From the IMG/VR virus record IMGVR_UViG_3300020129_000448, positions 1 to 39,508 of that record: a stretch of 39,508 nt of DNA, one strand, 5' to 3'. A program made the position numbers and the translations under genes. Source of the stretch: a virus. Shown piece after piece: positions 8,501-15,779 of the stretch; within the stretch, counting starts at the first letter, position 1, and each line of letters opens with the position of its first letter. The notes below the pieces were generated by a model, which was not told where the DNA came from, did no database searches, and saw nothing but the letters and a program-made list of their open reading frames with translations.

Positions 8501-10892
8501 CAGCCTGATTTGCCACTACGCCACCGGCAACGCGCGGATCACTGGTCAGGTAATAGCCGGGTCCATACAGATTGGCCTCACTTCCCACTCGCTCAGGACT
8601 GGCGGTCGGGAAGTCCGCACCCGTGCCGTGGAACATACGTGTCGCGCCCGTGAGCGCCCCCACAGCCTCGGCTGACGGCATCTCCGGCATCTCCAGGCCG
8701 AACACCTGTTGCATCTGAGCCTGCCACGCAGCGCGCTCCTCGGGCGTGAGCGCAGTCTCATCGAAGCCGTTATTGGTCAGCTTGGTGATGGCACTATTCG
8801 CCAACTGCTGCTTGGCCATAAAGCCGGGGTCGAAAATGGTCGGAAAGAGCTCCTTGCGAATGTCGGATCCGATGATCGGGTTCGCCTGAAGCTCAGCGCT
8901 CACCTTGTTGCCGAGCGCCTGCTCCGCGCCGCTCAGGATGTTGCTGGGCATGAGCGGATTCGCGTTCATCGCGTTCGGGTCGAGGTTGCGACCGAGCGCC
9001 TGGGCGCCCTCGAGCAGGGTGCCGCCGATGTTGGGGATGCCCTGGCTCGTCAGCGCGTTCTGGGTCAGGATGTCGCTGACGGTCTGGGGTGCCTGTTGGA
9101 GCGCCTCCTGCCCCTGTTTGAGCAGATCCGCGCCGGCCTGCGTCGCTTTGGAGCCAACGTCCTGGACCGCCTGCAGGATGTTGTCAGCCTTGGCCCGCAG
9201 CGGCGCGGGTGCGCTCTGGTCAGGCTGAAGCACGCTGCCGATGATGTCGCGCCCTTGCTGCAGGCTGGCGGCGCTGGCGCCGATATCGTTGGCGGTCAGC
9301 CCGATCATGGGCAATGGGACGTTGCCCAACACCTGGCCGACTTGCTGACCGAGGTCAGGCGGTGCCGGCTGCATGGTGCCCATCGTCAGGTTCTGGCCGC
9401 GTCCAACCGACTGGGCCAGCCCGTCCTGCTGCGCCAGCGGATGATCGGCGAAGATCGCCGCGCGCGCGCCACCGTGCGACTGCGGCATGCTGTTGATCTG
9501 GTCCGGCGTCATCCACTCGGAGCCGCCCTTCAGGTCGGTGCCGCTCGTGCCGACGTGGAGCTGGCCGGTCTGCTGGTTGTAGCCGTCCACGTAGTAGTAG
9601 TGGCCGGGCGTGTCAATGATGACCGGGTTGCCGCCCGAGGCGTCGCGGCCGACCTGGGCCCAGTCGACGCCACTGGTCATGTGCGCATCGACGCCCATGG
9701 TTTTCAGCAGGGACACCTCCGACTGCGGGCCGGCCATGCCCTGGTCCGGGTTCCAGCCGACCTGCTGGGCGAGCTGCTTGGCTTCGACGACGGTCGGGTT
9801 GCGGCCGTAGGTCTGGGCGAAGGCAATCGCCGCGGTGGGGCCGCAGAATGCCATCGCATCACCCGAGCTCAGTCCGAGGCCGAACTGCGAGGCACGCGCG
9901 GCGACGGCCGACTGCACGCCCTGGACTGCCGTATTGACCGACGAGAGGCCCTGCTGGACGACGTCTTTGGCGTCACCCAGGATGTTCTTGATGTAGGTCT
10001 GCGTCTCCTCGAAGGGTGGCACGCCGCCGTACTTGTCGACATTGCCAGGACCCGCGTTGTACGCCGCGAGGGCCTTGCTCCAATCGCCCGCGTACTTGGC
10101 CAGGTACGACTTCATGAGGTTCGCCGCCGCGGGCAGGGCCTGCGCGGGATCGCTCGGGTCGATGCCCAGGCCTCGAGCGGTGTCGGGCATGAACTGGGCG
10201 ATGCCCTGCGCGCCGGCGGGCGAGCCGGCGCTGGGGTTGAAGCCTGACTCCTGGTTGATCTGGCGCGCGAACAGGTCGGGGTCGATGCCGGCGCCAGTCG
10301 CTGCCTGACGCGTCTGGTCAATCAGGTCGCCCGGCGCGTTCGGCTGCGGACCACTGGATGTGCCCTGCGCCTGGAGCGGTGACGGGAGGGTTGGCGCGGG
10401 CGGGGTCAGATCGGGCGTCGGCGTCGTCGGTGTGGTCGAGGAAGGCGCTGGCTGCGACGGATTGAGGAGATTCTGAATCTGCTGCTGGGCCCAGTTCTGG
10501 CCGGCTTCGGCGAGCGACGGCGTGGGCGGTGGTGGCGGCACGACCGGCGCTTGAGGTGTCGGCGCGGGCGCTGGGGGCGCGATGCCGGCATCCGGCATCG
10601 GCGTGGCCACCGGCGTGCCGCCGATCGGCAAGGGCGGTGGTGGCGCGGGTGTCGGGAGCGACGGGGGCGCTTGCTGCGGTAGCGTGACCGGCGGTGGCGC
10701 GGGGGTCGGCGTGGGCGCGAGCCCCGTTGGCACCTGCGGCACCATCGCCTGGAGTTTGCTCAGCGTGTCGGCGATCTGCTGCTGCGCCCAGTCGTGGCCG
10801 GCCTGGACGGTCTGCTGCTGCTGCTGCGCCCAGATCTGTCCCGCGGTTTGCAGGTAGGTCGCGTCGTCGAGCCAGATGCCCGAGCCGGCCAC
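5574..10892 (-). CDS. Giant polyvalent internal virion protein: transglycosylase + C39-type peptidase + ADP-ribosyltransferase-like domain
   Basis: The protein has 1,772 residues and starts at GTG 10892. Residues 1-190 are Gln/Pro-rich linkers. Residues 196-305 form an SLT lytic transglycosylase domain with catalytic E215 in ARQINQESGFNP, then GAQGIAQFMPDTARGLG and ALAAYNAGPGNV. Residues 345-450 resemble a C39-type cysteine peptidase, with C350 in AFCGPTAAIAFAQTYG and H431 in TPGHYYYVDGY. Residues 750-1020 look like the ADP-ribosyltransferase domain found in phage polyvalent proteins: H755 in MFHGTG, Y780/781 in YGPGYYLTSDP, SDAGYDGLNYAGGG, and a final strand ATVIFPESLDKI with E1002 nearby. 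The C-terminal 700 residues are helical, Ala/Gly-rich polyvalent-type sequence. The first gene downstream of two other Gln-rich virion proteins, it resembles the ejected core proteins of podoviruses. The catalytic Glu of the third domain is not securely aligned. Confidence 0.85.
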   Translation of the reverse strand: MAGSGIWLDDATYLQTAGQIWAQQQQQTVQAGHDWAQQQIADTLSKLQAMVPQVPTGLAPTPTPAPPPVTLPQQAPPSLPTPAPPPPLPIGGTPVATPMPDAGIAPPAPAPTPQAPVVPPPPPTPSLAEAGQNWAQQQIQNLLNPSQPAPSSTTPTTPTPDLTPPAPTLPSPLQAQGTSSGPQPNAPGDLIDQTRQAATGAGIDPDLFARQINQESGFNPSAGSPAGAQGIAQFMPDTARGLGIDPSDPAQALPAAANLMKSYLAKYAGDWSKALAAYNAGPGNVDKYGGVPPFEETQTYIKNILGDAKDVVQQGLSSVNTAVQGVQSAVAARASQFGLGLSSGDAMAFCGPTAAIAFAQTYGRNPTVVEAKQLAQQVGWNPDQGMAGPQSEVSLLKTMGVDAHMTSGVDWAQVGRDASGGNPVIIDTPGHYYYVDGYNQQTGQLHVGTSGTDLKGGSEWMTPDQINSMPQSHGGARAAIFADHPLAQQDGLAQSVGRGQNLTMGTMQPAPPDLGQQVGQVLGNVPLPMIGLTANDIGASAASLQQGRDIIGSVLQPDQSAPAPLRAKADNILQAVQDVGSKATQAGADLLKQGQEALQQAPQTVSDILTQNALTSQGIPNIGGTLLEGAQALGRNLDPNAMNANPLMPSNILSGAEQALGNKVSAELQANPIIGSDIRKELFPTIFDPGFMAKQQLANSAITKLTNNGFDETALTPEERAAWQAQMQQVFGLEMPEMPSAEAVGALTGATRMFHGTGADFPTASPERVGSEANLYGPGYYLTSDPRVAGGVVANQAVAPGMPGGGVERGAVLRPGYAQARQASLTLADVDRVRRTLESNLGLDPQISRVVTADLRGMTPDAATGRLGELLSTLQVPKENMNALIDEALPGRAGPNMRAVDVPQGLQMFDVDAPLSAADTDAIRQALPVEGQQAMDRFVAASDNWAKPPTGDDLYQYLSSPAEGGMSRGQVNRALSDAGYDGLNYAGGGRVPMPDLTGKPIEHQATVIFPESLDKIRNAISGRQGGQVSPQFATSLAGGAGGAVTGYQTADENATPQERLQRAALFGAIGLGAGYGAGRLAEPGQLGELLRGESGQVNLGAVGAGPPRGATAGAGAPSIGDWLRGAYRGGVIGGLNTMADVAFNSTLTPALSGITGIARDLGSFQPGRIQGRVLGAQSGIVNWTGNFLQGLTDSLSRPTSLSARAGPGAPRVVANLIEGMGALHGAFQNATSELIRSMEVGAAAGETASAQGLHGPSWFQEFHNNVQNPDPVVAARAQAMGDRTAARGDLGQLTGAFGRFVNAAGPIGDALFPVYRMGMALASRMVESTPLGLAGTAADVARGLTGRGPYAALQQTGLRGALDVTPAGSAVGPIGERLANNLIGTALSMWLANKAVGGAITGNGPSDPGERKVWIANGNQPNSFLGPDGAYHSWEKLPPALRGPMMTAGAYADAVQAYNVATARQQAAGPDAYGVQDPRVAAAAQLVSEVGQQLASATPMRTFANLYDALQSNSVTGVGLTAAGDVASSVLGATVPASGLVRSVAQMSDPTQRQVLTPRTPQELPQSVLENVAQNIPGLRQGLPARLDVLGRPIGNPLQGLGELLPVRTAAGQPTELLQAMQAAGVAPSPTPQTIPYGPTNEVRLTPQEQRTYEQYRGQVLQQTAGALVSSPGFQQMPAYAQRTALENINTAASAAADRMLLRDIASGPGAGQSRMQATGVLAPVVGYGPDVMNNQLLLQQQLHHQALMQSLLGTQQPTGLQRLQALTAAAG

Positions 10893-10895
10893 GCC

Positions 10896-12122
10896 TTACG
10901 CCAGGGCCGGAGTGCCGGCCGCGGCCTGGCCGATGCGGCTCTGCTGATACTGCTGCAGGAAGCTCGGCAGCGAGCCGCCAACCGCGCCGAGGCCTGAGCC
11001 GAAGGCCTGCAGCTCCTCGGGCGTGAGCCGCTCGAGCGCGCCCGGCGCGAGCGCCTGTGCGCCACGATTGGCGATGCCCTGCATCGTGCCGAGTGTCTGC
11101 GCGTAGTCCCAGCCAGGCGTGCCGCTGGCCTGACCCGCCAACTGCCGCGCGAGCCCGCCCACGGTGTTGGCTGTCGGCGGCGTCGTGCCGGGTCCCTGGA
11201 ACGCGGCCATGCCGGTGTTGTTGGCCAGGCTCTGCAGATAAGTCGGGACGTTCGGGTTGCCCTGCGCGCCACGCAGGTAGTTGGACAACTGAAACGTGTT
11301 CTGCGGACCCTGCAATTGGGCCGCGGTGGCGAGGTACTGCTGGCCCAGTTGTCCCTGCTGGAGGGCCAGGTTCTGCTGGAACTCTTTTGCGGCTTCGGTC
11401 GGTGCGCCCTGGTACACGCCGCTGAGTTGGCCCTGCTGCAGACCGAACGTTTTCTCGAACTGGCTCATCTGCTGGGCGAGCGTGGCCTGAAACTCTTTGG
11501 CGGCTTCGGTCGGCTGCCCCTGATAGGTGCCCATCGCCTGGCCGACTTGCAGGTCGAAGGCCTTCTGCTGGAGCGCGGCGAGGGCCTGATTGATCTGGAG
11601 TTGCGGGATGCCAAGCTGCGCCATCTGGTCGCGCGCGAACTGGAGTTGCGCATCGAACTCGGCTTTCTGCTGCGCGAGCTGGGCCTGGGTGACGCCCGAG
11701 GTCTGGGCGGCGAACTGGGCCAGCGCCCCCGAGTAGTCGGGTGCCGTGGTCGTCGCGCCTGGCAGGGCCGCAGTGGCCGTGCCGGGCGTGCCACTCATGA
11801 TCGGCTGGACGGCCTGGCCGCTCGTGCGCCCGTAAGTCGACAGGATGCTGGCGCTGTCGGTCGGCCCGCCGTAGCCAACGTTGGCAAGCTCCTGTTGCAT
11901 CTGCTGCAGGGTGCGCGGGCCATTGATGGTCTGATACGCGCCCGCGGCGACGCTGGTGGGGGCGCTGGGTGCCGGCGTACCGCCCCCGCCACCACCTCCG
12001 CCGCTGGGCGTTGAACTCGGGGCCGATGCGCCGGCGCCCGCGTTGTTGATGGCCGCCGACAGCGTGGTGCCCTGGACGCTCTTGACTGTGCCGTCCGGCA
12101 TCTGGACGTTGAACTGCGCCAT
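10896..12122 (-). CDS. Internal virion protein with Gln-rich helical repeats
   Basis: A 408-residue protein from ATG 12122, immediately after the TAA of the upstream gene. The N-terminal part has FNVQMPDGTVKSVQG, then a run of glycines at about 40-48. Residues 130-275 are Gln/Ala-rich helices containing two clear copies of a unit that begins G(T/V)YQG(Q/A)PTEAAKEFQ, spaced roughly 35 residues apart and preceded by related degenerate helices. The C-terminus is Gly/Ala/Gln-rich. Composition and location between two other Gln-rich proteins suggest a core or ejection protein resembling the middle internal protein of T7-like particles. There is no enzyme motif. Confidence 0.78.
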   Translation of the reverse strand: MAQFNVQMPDGTVKSVQGTTLSAAINNAGAGASAPSSTPSGGGGGGGGTPAPSAPTSVAAGAYQTINGPRTLQQMQQELANVGYGGPTDSASILSTYGRTSGQAVQPIMSGTPGTATAALPGATTTAPDYSGALAQFAAQTSGVTQAQLAQQKAEFDAQLQFARDQMAQLGIPQLQINQALAALQQKAFDLQVGQAMGTYQGQPTEAAKEFQATLAQQMSQFEKTFGLQQGQLSGVYQGAPTEAAKEFQQNLALQQGQLGQQYLATAAQLQGPQNTFQLSNYLRGAQGNPNVPTYLQSLANNTGMAAFQGPGTTPPTANTVGGLARQLAGQASGTPGWDYAQTLGTMQGIANRGAQALAPGALERLTPEELQAFGSGLGAVGGSLPSFLQQYQQSRIGQAAAGTPALA

Positions 12123-13883
12123 TTACCCGGCCTGTCCCATCGCGGCGTACGGCGAGCGCACGATGCCTGATTGGAGTTCGTTGCTCCACAGTTGCGCGAC
12201 GCTGTCGGCTGACGCGGGCGCGTGCTGCTGGAGAACGCCTGGCAGACCCGTCTGGGGGAGCGCCGTGCTCTGCTGTCCCTGCGGCCCGGCACCGGGGAAA
12301 GCGCTCATGTCGAATCCGGCGATGTGCCCGCCTGGAGCCGGGTTGCCGCCACCGATGTTGATCGTCACGGGCGCGCTGGTCGTCGGCGCGGCATTCGTTG
12401 GCGCGACAACTGGCGCCGCCGCGGGGCCTGGCAGTGGCGGGCCCGCGGGCATGTTGACGCCTGGTGGCGCGAGCCTCTGCAGCAGCGCGGGCAACTGCGG
12501 CGCGGTCGGCGTCGCGGGCCCTGCGAACTGAGGCGCCTGCAACCGTTGCTGCATCTGGTTCATCACGTCGCCAAACGCGCCCGCCATGGCGGTCGAGCCA
12601 GCCGGCGCGTTGGCGTTCATGCTGGCCAACGTGCCCAGGACGTTGCCGCCAAACCCGGTGTAGGCATTCGCTCGCGAGGCGGCCGCGGCCTGCGCGGCGT
12701 TGGCCAGCGATGCCTGGGTGCCGAATGCGGTCAGCCCGGCATTCGCCGCAGCGACGTTGGCCTCGTACGGACTAGTACCGGCGATCGACGCGGTGGCGTA
12801 TTGCTGGAGCAGGTCGTTGGCTTCGGCGGGATCACCCGAGCCGCCAGGACCGAAGACTTGCTGCTGGATCGCGCGGATGGCGTTCAGTCTGTCCTGGAGC
12901 CCGTACAGGCCCGGCCCGAGCAGGTCTTTCTGGACGCCCGCCTGCGTCGCGGCCGTCGTCGCCTGAGTCGCCGCGATGTTGACCGGCGTCGTCTGCTTGA
13001 GCGTGTCCGCCTGAGCCTGAGCGAGGGTGGCGTTGGCACCCGCCTGTCCGGCCTGGGCCTTGGCTAACTCGGACTGCGAGCCAGTCAGGTCCGTCTGCGC
13101 GACGGTGAGCCCGGTCTCGGCCTTCTGCTTCTCGAGAAGCCCGGGCAGCAGCGTGTTGGTCTGATTGGCCTGCGCCTGCAGCGCGTTGGCCTGAGCCTCG
13201 AGTTGTGCCTTTTCGGCGGGTGTCTTGGCGTTGATCGCATCGGCCTGCGCCTTTTGCAGCAGGCCCTGCTGCGAGGCGAGGCCCGCCTGAGCCGCGACCA
13301 GGTCGCGCTGCCCCTGCGAGCCCTGTTGCAGGACGTCGCCCTGCGTCCTGGCCAGGTCGGCATCCGCGCCGGCTTTCGCGGTTTGGGCTTTGGCGAGATC
13401 GACCTGCGAGGGCGTCAGCTGGTTGCTGTCGATCGCTTTCTGCAGGGTCTGCTGGCGCGAGGCGTTGGCCGTCTCGACGCGCTGCATGGCCTGACTCAGG
13501 CTCGAGTACAGCGAGTTCAGGCTGCTGGTCGCCGCGGTCAGTTTTGCCGGATTCGCGATGGTGGCCGGGTCATTTTGAAGTTGCTGGATCTGCTGCTGCA
13601 GCGGTCGGATCTGGTCCCACAGCTTGGCGACGTCCTGATTCGCCTGGTTGAGCTCCTGGTCCGAGCCGGCCAGGATCTGGTCGACCGTGTACTGTCCACC
13701 AGTGCTCGGCTGGCCCAGCGGTGGCGCGGTCGCCGCCGGGGTGGCGGGGTTGCTTACCGCCGCTGGAGCCGGAACCGGAGACGGGGTGTTGACCGACGGC
13801 TCGCCGACCGTGCCGTACGGGTTCATCGGTCGGCCCGCGTTGGGGTCGATGTTGACGTTGGCCGGCTGCTCGGGCTGCGTCAT
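12123..13883 (-). CDS. Long coiled-coil internal virion protein
   Basis: A 586-residue protein with a Pro/Ala-rich N-terminus (1-65). About 70-330 is continuous Gln/Ala/Leu helical sequence of coiled-coil type, with repeating units such as QVDLAKAQTAKAGADADLAR and SQSELAKAQAGQAGANATLA. A Gly/Pro-rich C-terminal third includes TINIGGGNPAPGGH. It stops exactly where the next gene's ATG begins. Such alpha-helical, Ala/Gln-rich proteins upstream of a transglycosylase giant are typical ejection proteins of short-tailed phages. A tape-measure function is possible in principle, but no long-tail genes accompany it. Confidence 0.78.
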   Translation of the reverse strand: MTQPEQPANVNIDPNAGRPMNPYGTVGEPSVNTPSPVPAPAAVSNPATPAATAPPLGQPSTGGQYTVDQILAGSDQELNQANQDVAKLWDQIRPLQQQIQQLQNDPATIANPAKLTAATSSLNSLYSSLSQAMQRVETANASRQQTLQKAIDSNQLTPSQVDLAKAQTAKAGADADLARTQGDVLQQGSQGQRDLVAAQAGLASQQGLLQKAQADAINAKTPAEKAQLEAQANALQAQANQTNTLLPGLLEKQKAETGLTVAQTDLTGSQSELAKAQAGQAGANATLAQAQADTLKQTTPVNIAATQATTAATQAGVQKDLLGPGLYGLQDRLNAIRAIQQQVFGPGGSGDPAEANDLLQQYATASIAGTSPYEANVAAANAGLTAFGTQASLANAAQAAAASRANAYTGFGGNVLGTLASMNANAPAGSTAMAGAFGDVMNQMQQRLQAPQFAGPATPTAPQLPALLQRLAPPGVNMPAGPPLPGPAAAPVVAPTNAAPTTSAPVTINIGGGNPAPGGHIAGFDMSAFPGAGPQGQQSTALPQTGLPGVLQQHAPASADSVAQLWSNELQSGIVRSPYAAMGQAG

Positions 13884-13884
13884 A

Positions 13885-14385
13885 TCAGGTCATCACGCCA
13901 GGCATCGGCGGTGCGGGTGGCAAAGCAGCCATCGGTGGGGGCGGCGGCGGCGGCGGGGGCGGTAGGCCCTGTGCGGCTTGCTGCTGATTGAGCAGGTGCG
14001 TCACCAGCGTGTTCTGCTGCGGCGGCTCGGGCACCGCCTGCCCGCTCGCGTCGGCTGCCCAGCCCTGGATCTGCTTGGCCGTCTGGATCGCCGACTGCAG
14101 ATCGGGGCCGCGGAAGAGCATGCTGCGCATCGGATACACCTGGTCGAGCGCTTTGCCCGGCGGCACGCCCTGCGCCACCAGCTGGTGGTACGTCTGGTCA
14201 GCCGCTTGCGGCGAGCCGAGCGGCGAGAAGTTCCAGCGCGCGACCGCGTCGTCCTTGCTCAACTGGGTGCCGCTGAGGGGTTGGCCGAGGCGTCCAGCGA
14301 TGCCGTCGGCATACTCGCTGACGCGCTGCGCGAAGCCATTGACGGTTTGCTGCAGAACGTCCTGGCTCGAGGCAGTGCCCGGCAC
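13885..14385 (-). CDS. Hypothetical virion-cluster protein with polyproline tail
   Basis: The 166-residue protein starts at GTG 14385, one base after the TAA of the upstream gene. The N-terminal 115 residues look folded and helical, containing VLQQTVNGFAQRVSEYADGI and WNFSPLGSPQAADQTYHQLV. The rest is low-complexity, with ten successive prolines, then MAALPPAPPMPGVM. It sits at the head of the internal virion protein group and probably belongs to the same assembly. No family is recognised. Confidence 0.7.
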   Translation of the reverse strand: MPGTASSQDVLQQTVNGFAQRVSEYADGIAGRLGQPLSGTQLSKDDAVARWNFSPLGSPQAADQTYHQLVAQGVPPGKALDQVYPMRSMLFRGPDLQSAIQTAKQIQGWAADASGQAVPEPPQQNTLVTHLLNQQQAAQGLPPPPPPPPPPMAALPPAPPMPGVMT

Positions 14386-14386
14386 G

Positions 14387-14521
14387 TTACTTTCGCTTTC
14401 TGGCCTGCCGCTGCGTGTTGAGCGCTATCGCGATAGCCTGACGTCTCGGCTTTCCGGCGGCCAGCTCGGCCTTGATGTTGGATGACACGGCGGCCTTCGA
14501 GGCGCTCTTCTTGAGCGGCAT
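14387..14521 (-). CDS. Tiny basic conserved phage protein
   Basis: A 44-residue protein from ATG 14521, four bases downstream of the previous stop, ending in TAA one base before the next GTG. It begins MPLKKSASKAAVSSNIKAEL and continues AAGKPRRQAIAIALNTQRQA, ending RKRK. Very short basic proteins of this pattern (Lys-rich N-terminus, a GKP turn, an alanine-rich helix) recur in podovirus structural clusters. The function is unknown. The tight spacing on both sides and the regular codon use make it a convincing gene. Confidence 0.75.
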   Translation of the reverse strand: MPLKKSASKAAVSSNIKAELAAGKPRRQAIAIALNTQRQARKRK

Positions 14522-14524
14522 CGT

Positions 14525-14743
14525 CTAGTAGCTGTGCAGGTGGCCGCCGCCGTTGCCGCCGGTCGGCGTGCTGCCCTTATGCAGCCGTTGCGGCGGGCAC
14601 GGGTAGCTATGTCGGTCGCACTCGAGCGTGCCAGGCTGTGGCGGCAGCAGTTGCGCGTTCAGCCGCGCCATGCGGTCAAGCTCGGGATACGCGGACGGGC
14701 CCTGTCCGTTGCTGTTATCGCTCTCGGCTTTGGCTCTGGTCAT
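14525..14743 (-). CDS. Small hypothetical protein with Cys/His-rich end
   Basis: Seventy-two residues from ATG 14743, overlapping the preceding gene's TGA as ATGA. An in-frame extension to 14911 merely overlies that preceding gene. The protein has a helical middle (AYPELDRMARLNAQLLPPQP) and a C-terminal part with two cysteines and several histidines (LECDRHSYPCPPQRL, then GGHLHSY). This might bind a metal, but the spacing is not a known finger. Unassigned member of the portal-to-core cluster. Confidence 0.6.
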   Translation of the reverse strand: MTRAKAESDNSNGQGPSAYPELDRMARLNAQLLPPQPGTLECDRHSYPCPPQRLHKGSTPTGGNGGGHLHSY

Positions 14744-14901
14744 GGCTTGATGTTCCCCCGCGAAAAGCCTTTGGGGGTGCGCATCGCTCGAGCGCCCAGG
14801 CTGGGCGTCGCGCCCATACCCATCGCCGGCGCGCGCGGGCCCTTCGGCATCGGCGGCACCTTCGGCACCTTCGGCGTCCTGGGCATCTTCGCGTTGGCCA
14901 T
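14740..14901 (-). CDS. Small basic Met/Pro/Lys-rich protein
   Basis: Fifty-three residues from ATG 14901, overlapping the upstream TGA as TGATG, and ending in ATGA with the next gene. The composition is extremely basic and low-complexity: PKVPKVPPMPKGPRAPAM, then GMGATPSLGARAMRTPKGFS. No acidic residues are present, so it could bind DNA or RNA or fill gaps in the particle. Overlapping start and stop on both ends supports real translation. No known family or domain is visible. Confidence 0.65.
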   Translation of the reverse strand: MANAKMPRTPKVPKVPPMPKGPRAPAMGMGATPSLGARAMRTPKGFSRGNIKP

Positions 14902-15116
14902 CAGGTGGCATTCCCCGTCTCGCCCTTGTTCCAGCTATACGACTTCTTTGTCGCCGGGCTGGCGTTGAAGACCTCGGGCGACTCCACGAAGTTGGCCAGG
15001 TTGGCGTTGTCCTGGACGGCCAGCGAGGCCTGGCCGCGGCTCGCCGTGCGACCTTCGGGATTCGGCGCGCTCGTGCTGTGGCTCTTGCTCCCGATGTTGG
15101 GCATCTTGCCTGACAT
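14901..15116 (-). CDS. Small hypothetical protein downstream of the portal
   Basis: Seventy-one residues from ATG 15116, with a GGGAG ribosome site about nine bases upstream. It is polar with no predicted fold, rich in Ser/Asn (IGSKSHSTSAPNPEGR), with one likely helix (LAVQDNANLANFVESPEVF). It is the first minus-strand gene after the portal once the inserted HNH gene is skipped, and probably cotranscribed with it. The function is unknown. Confidence 0.6.
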   Translation of the reverse strand: MSGKMPNIGSKSHSTSAPNPEGRTASRGQASLAVQDNANLANFVESPEVFNASPATKKSYSWNKGETGNAT

Positions 15117-15164
15117 GGTTCTAAACTCCCGTCACCAATTGCGCTCTACACCACCGCGACCAGA

Positions 15165-15779
15165 ATGTCGGATGGTGTCCTTATGGCACTGGAGCATACG
15201 TGCACGGAATGCGGCGCACTCATTCCGTGCCGGCGCACGCTCAAATCGCTCGACGAGCGGTTCTGGACAAAGGTTCGTAAGACGCGCGGTTGCTGGTTGT
15301 GGTTCGGCTCGTGTGACCCCCGCGGTTACGGACGCCTTGGCAAGCCGTATGGTGCCGATGGCATCGCCTACATCCCCGCGCACCGCTTGTCGTGGATCCT
15401 GCACTACGGGCCAATCCCCGAGGGACTGGGCGTGTTGCACGTGTGCGACGTACGCGAGTGTGTTCGACCAGATCATCTCTTCATCGGTACACCCGCCGAC
15501 AACATGGCCGACAAGGTACGCAAGGGTCGGCAGCACCGCGGTGACGCGACCACGTGGCGACGTTTCCCCGAACACGCTGAGGCCGCGCGCAAAGCGTCGC
15601 TTGCAGCTCGAAGGGCACGCATGGTGCCGAATGCAACCTGCAAAGTGTGCGGTACTCGCTTCTACGTCAAGCCGTACCGTGTCGCCACTGTAGTCGCGTG
15701 CAGTAGAGAACATCACAATCAGTGGCAGCGCCTAACCCGGAGTCGGCGTGTTGATAGCGCCGACTTGTTGGGTAGCTAG
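15165..15779 (+). CDS. HNH homing-type endonuclease
   Basis: The 204-residue protein has an HNH core of the type common in phage homing enzymes: GCWLWFGSCDPRGYGRLG at about 42-59, AHRLSWILHYG from 72, then H92-V-C94 and C99 in VLHVCDVRECVRPDHLFIGT with H104, and NMADKVRKGRQ after it. Extra cysteine pairs stand at residues 13/16 and 159/162. It is on the plus strand amid minus-strand virion genes, with no promoter visible, and its last 48 bases overlap the portal 3' end antisense. ATG 15183 is an alternative start. It is most likely a mobile intron-less homing gene; a role in packaging is less likely because that HNH type normally neighbours the terminase. Confidence 0.85.
   Translation: MSDGVLMALEHTCTECGALIPCRRTLKSLDERFWTKVRKTRGCWLWFGSCDPRGYGRLGKPYGADGIAYIPAHRLSWILHYGPIPEGLGVLHVCDVRECVRPDHLFIGTPADNMADKVRKGRQHRGDATTWRRFPEHAEAARKASLAARRARMVPNATCKVCGTRFYVKPYRVATVVACSREHHNQWQRLTRSRRVDSADLLGS

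Noticed and set aside
8709-10247. A 512-codon plus-strand frame
   Set aside because: It is exactly antisense to the transglycosylase and peptidase domains of the giant virion protein, whose motifs are clear. GC-rich coding DNA often leaves such open antisense frames.
10318-12189. A 623-codon minus-strand frame in another phase
   Set aside because: Arg/Pro/Gly-rich shadow of two overlapping Gln-rich virion genes, without start context.
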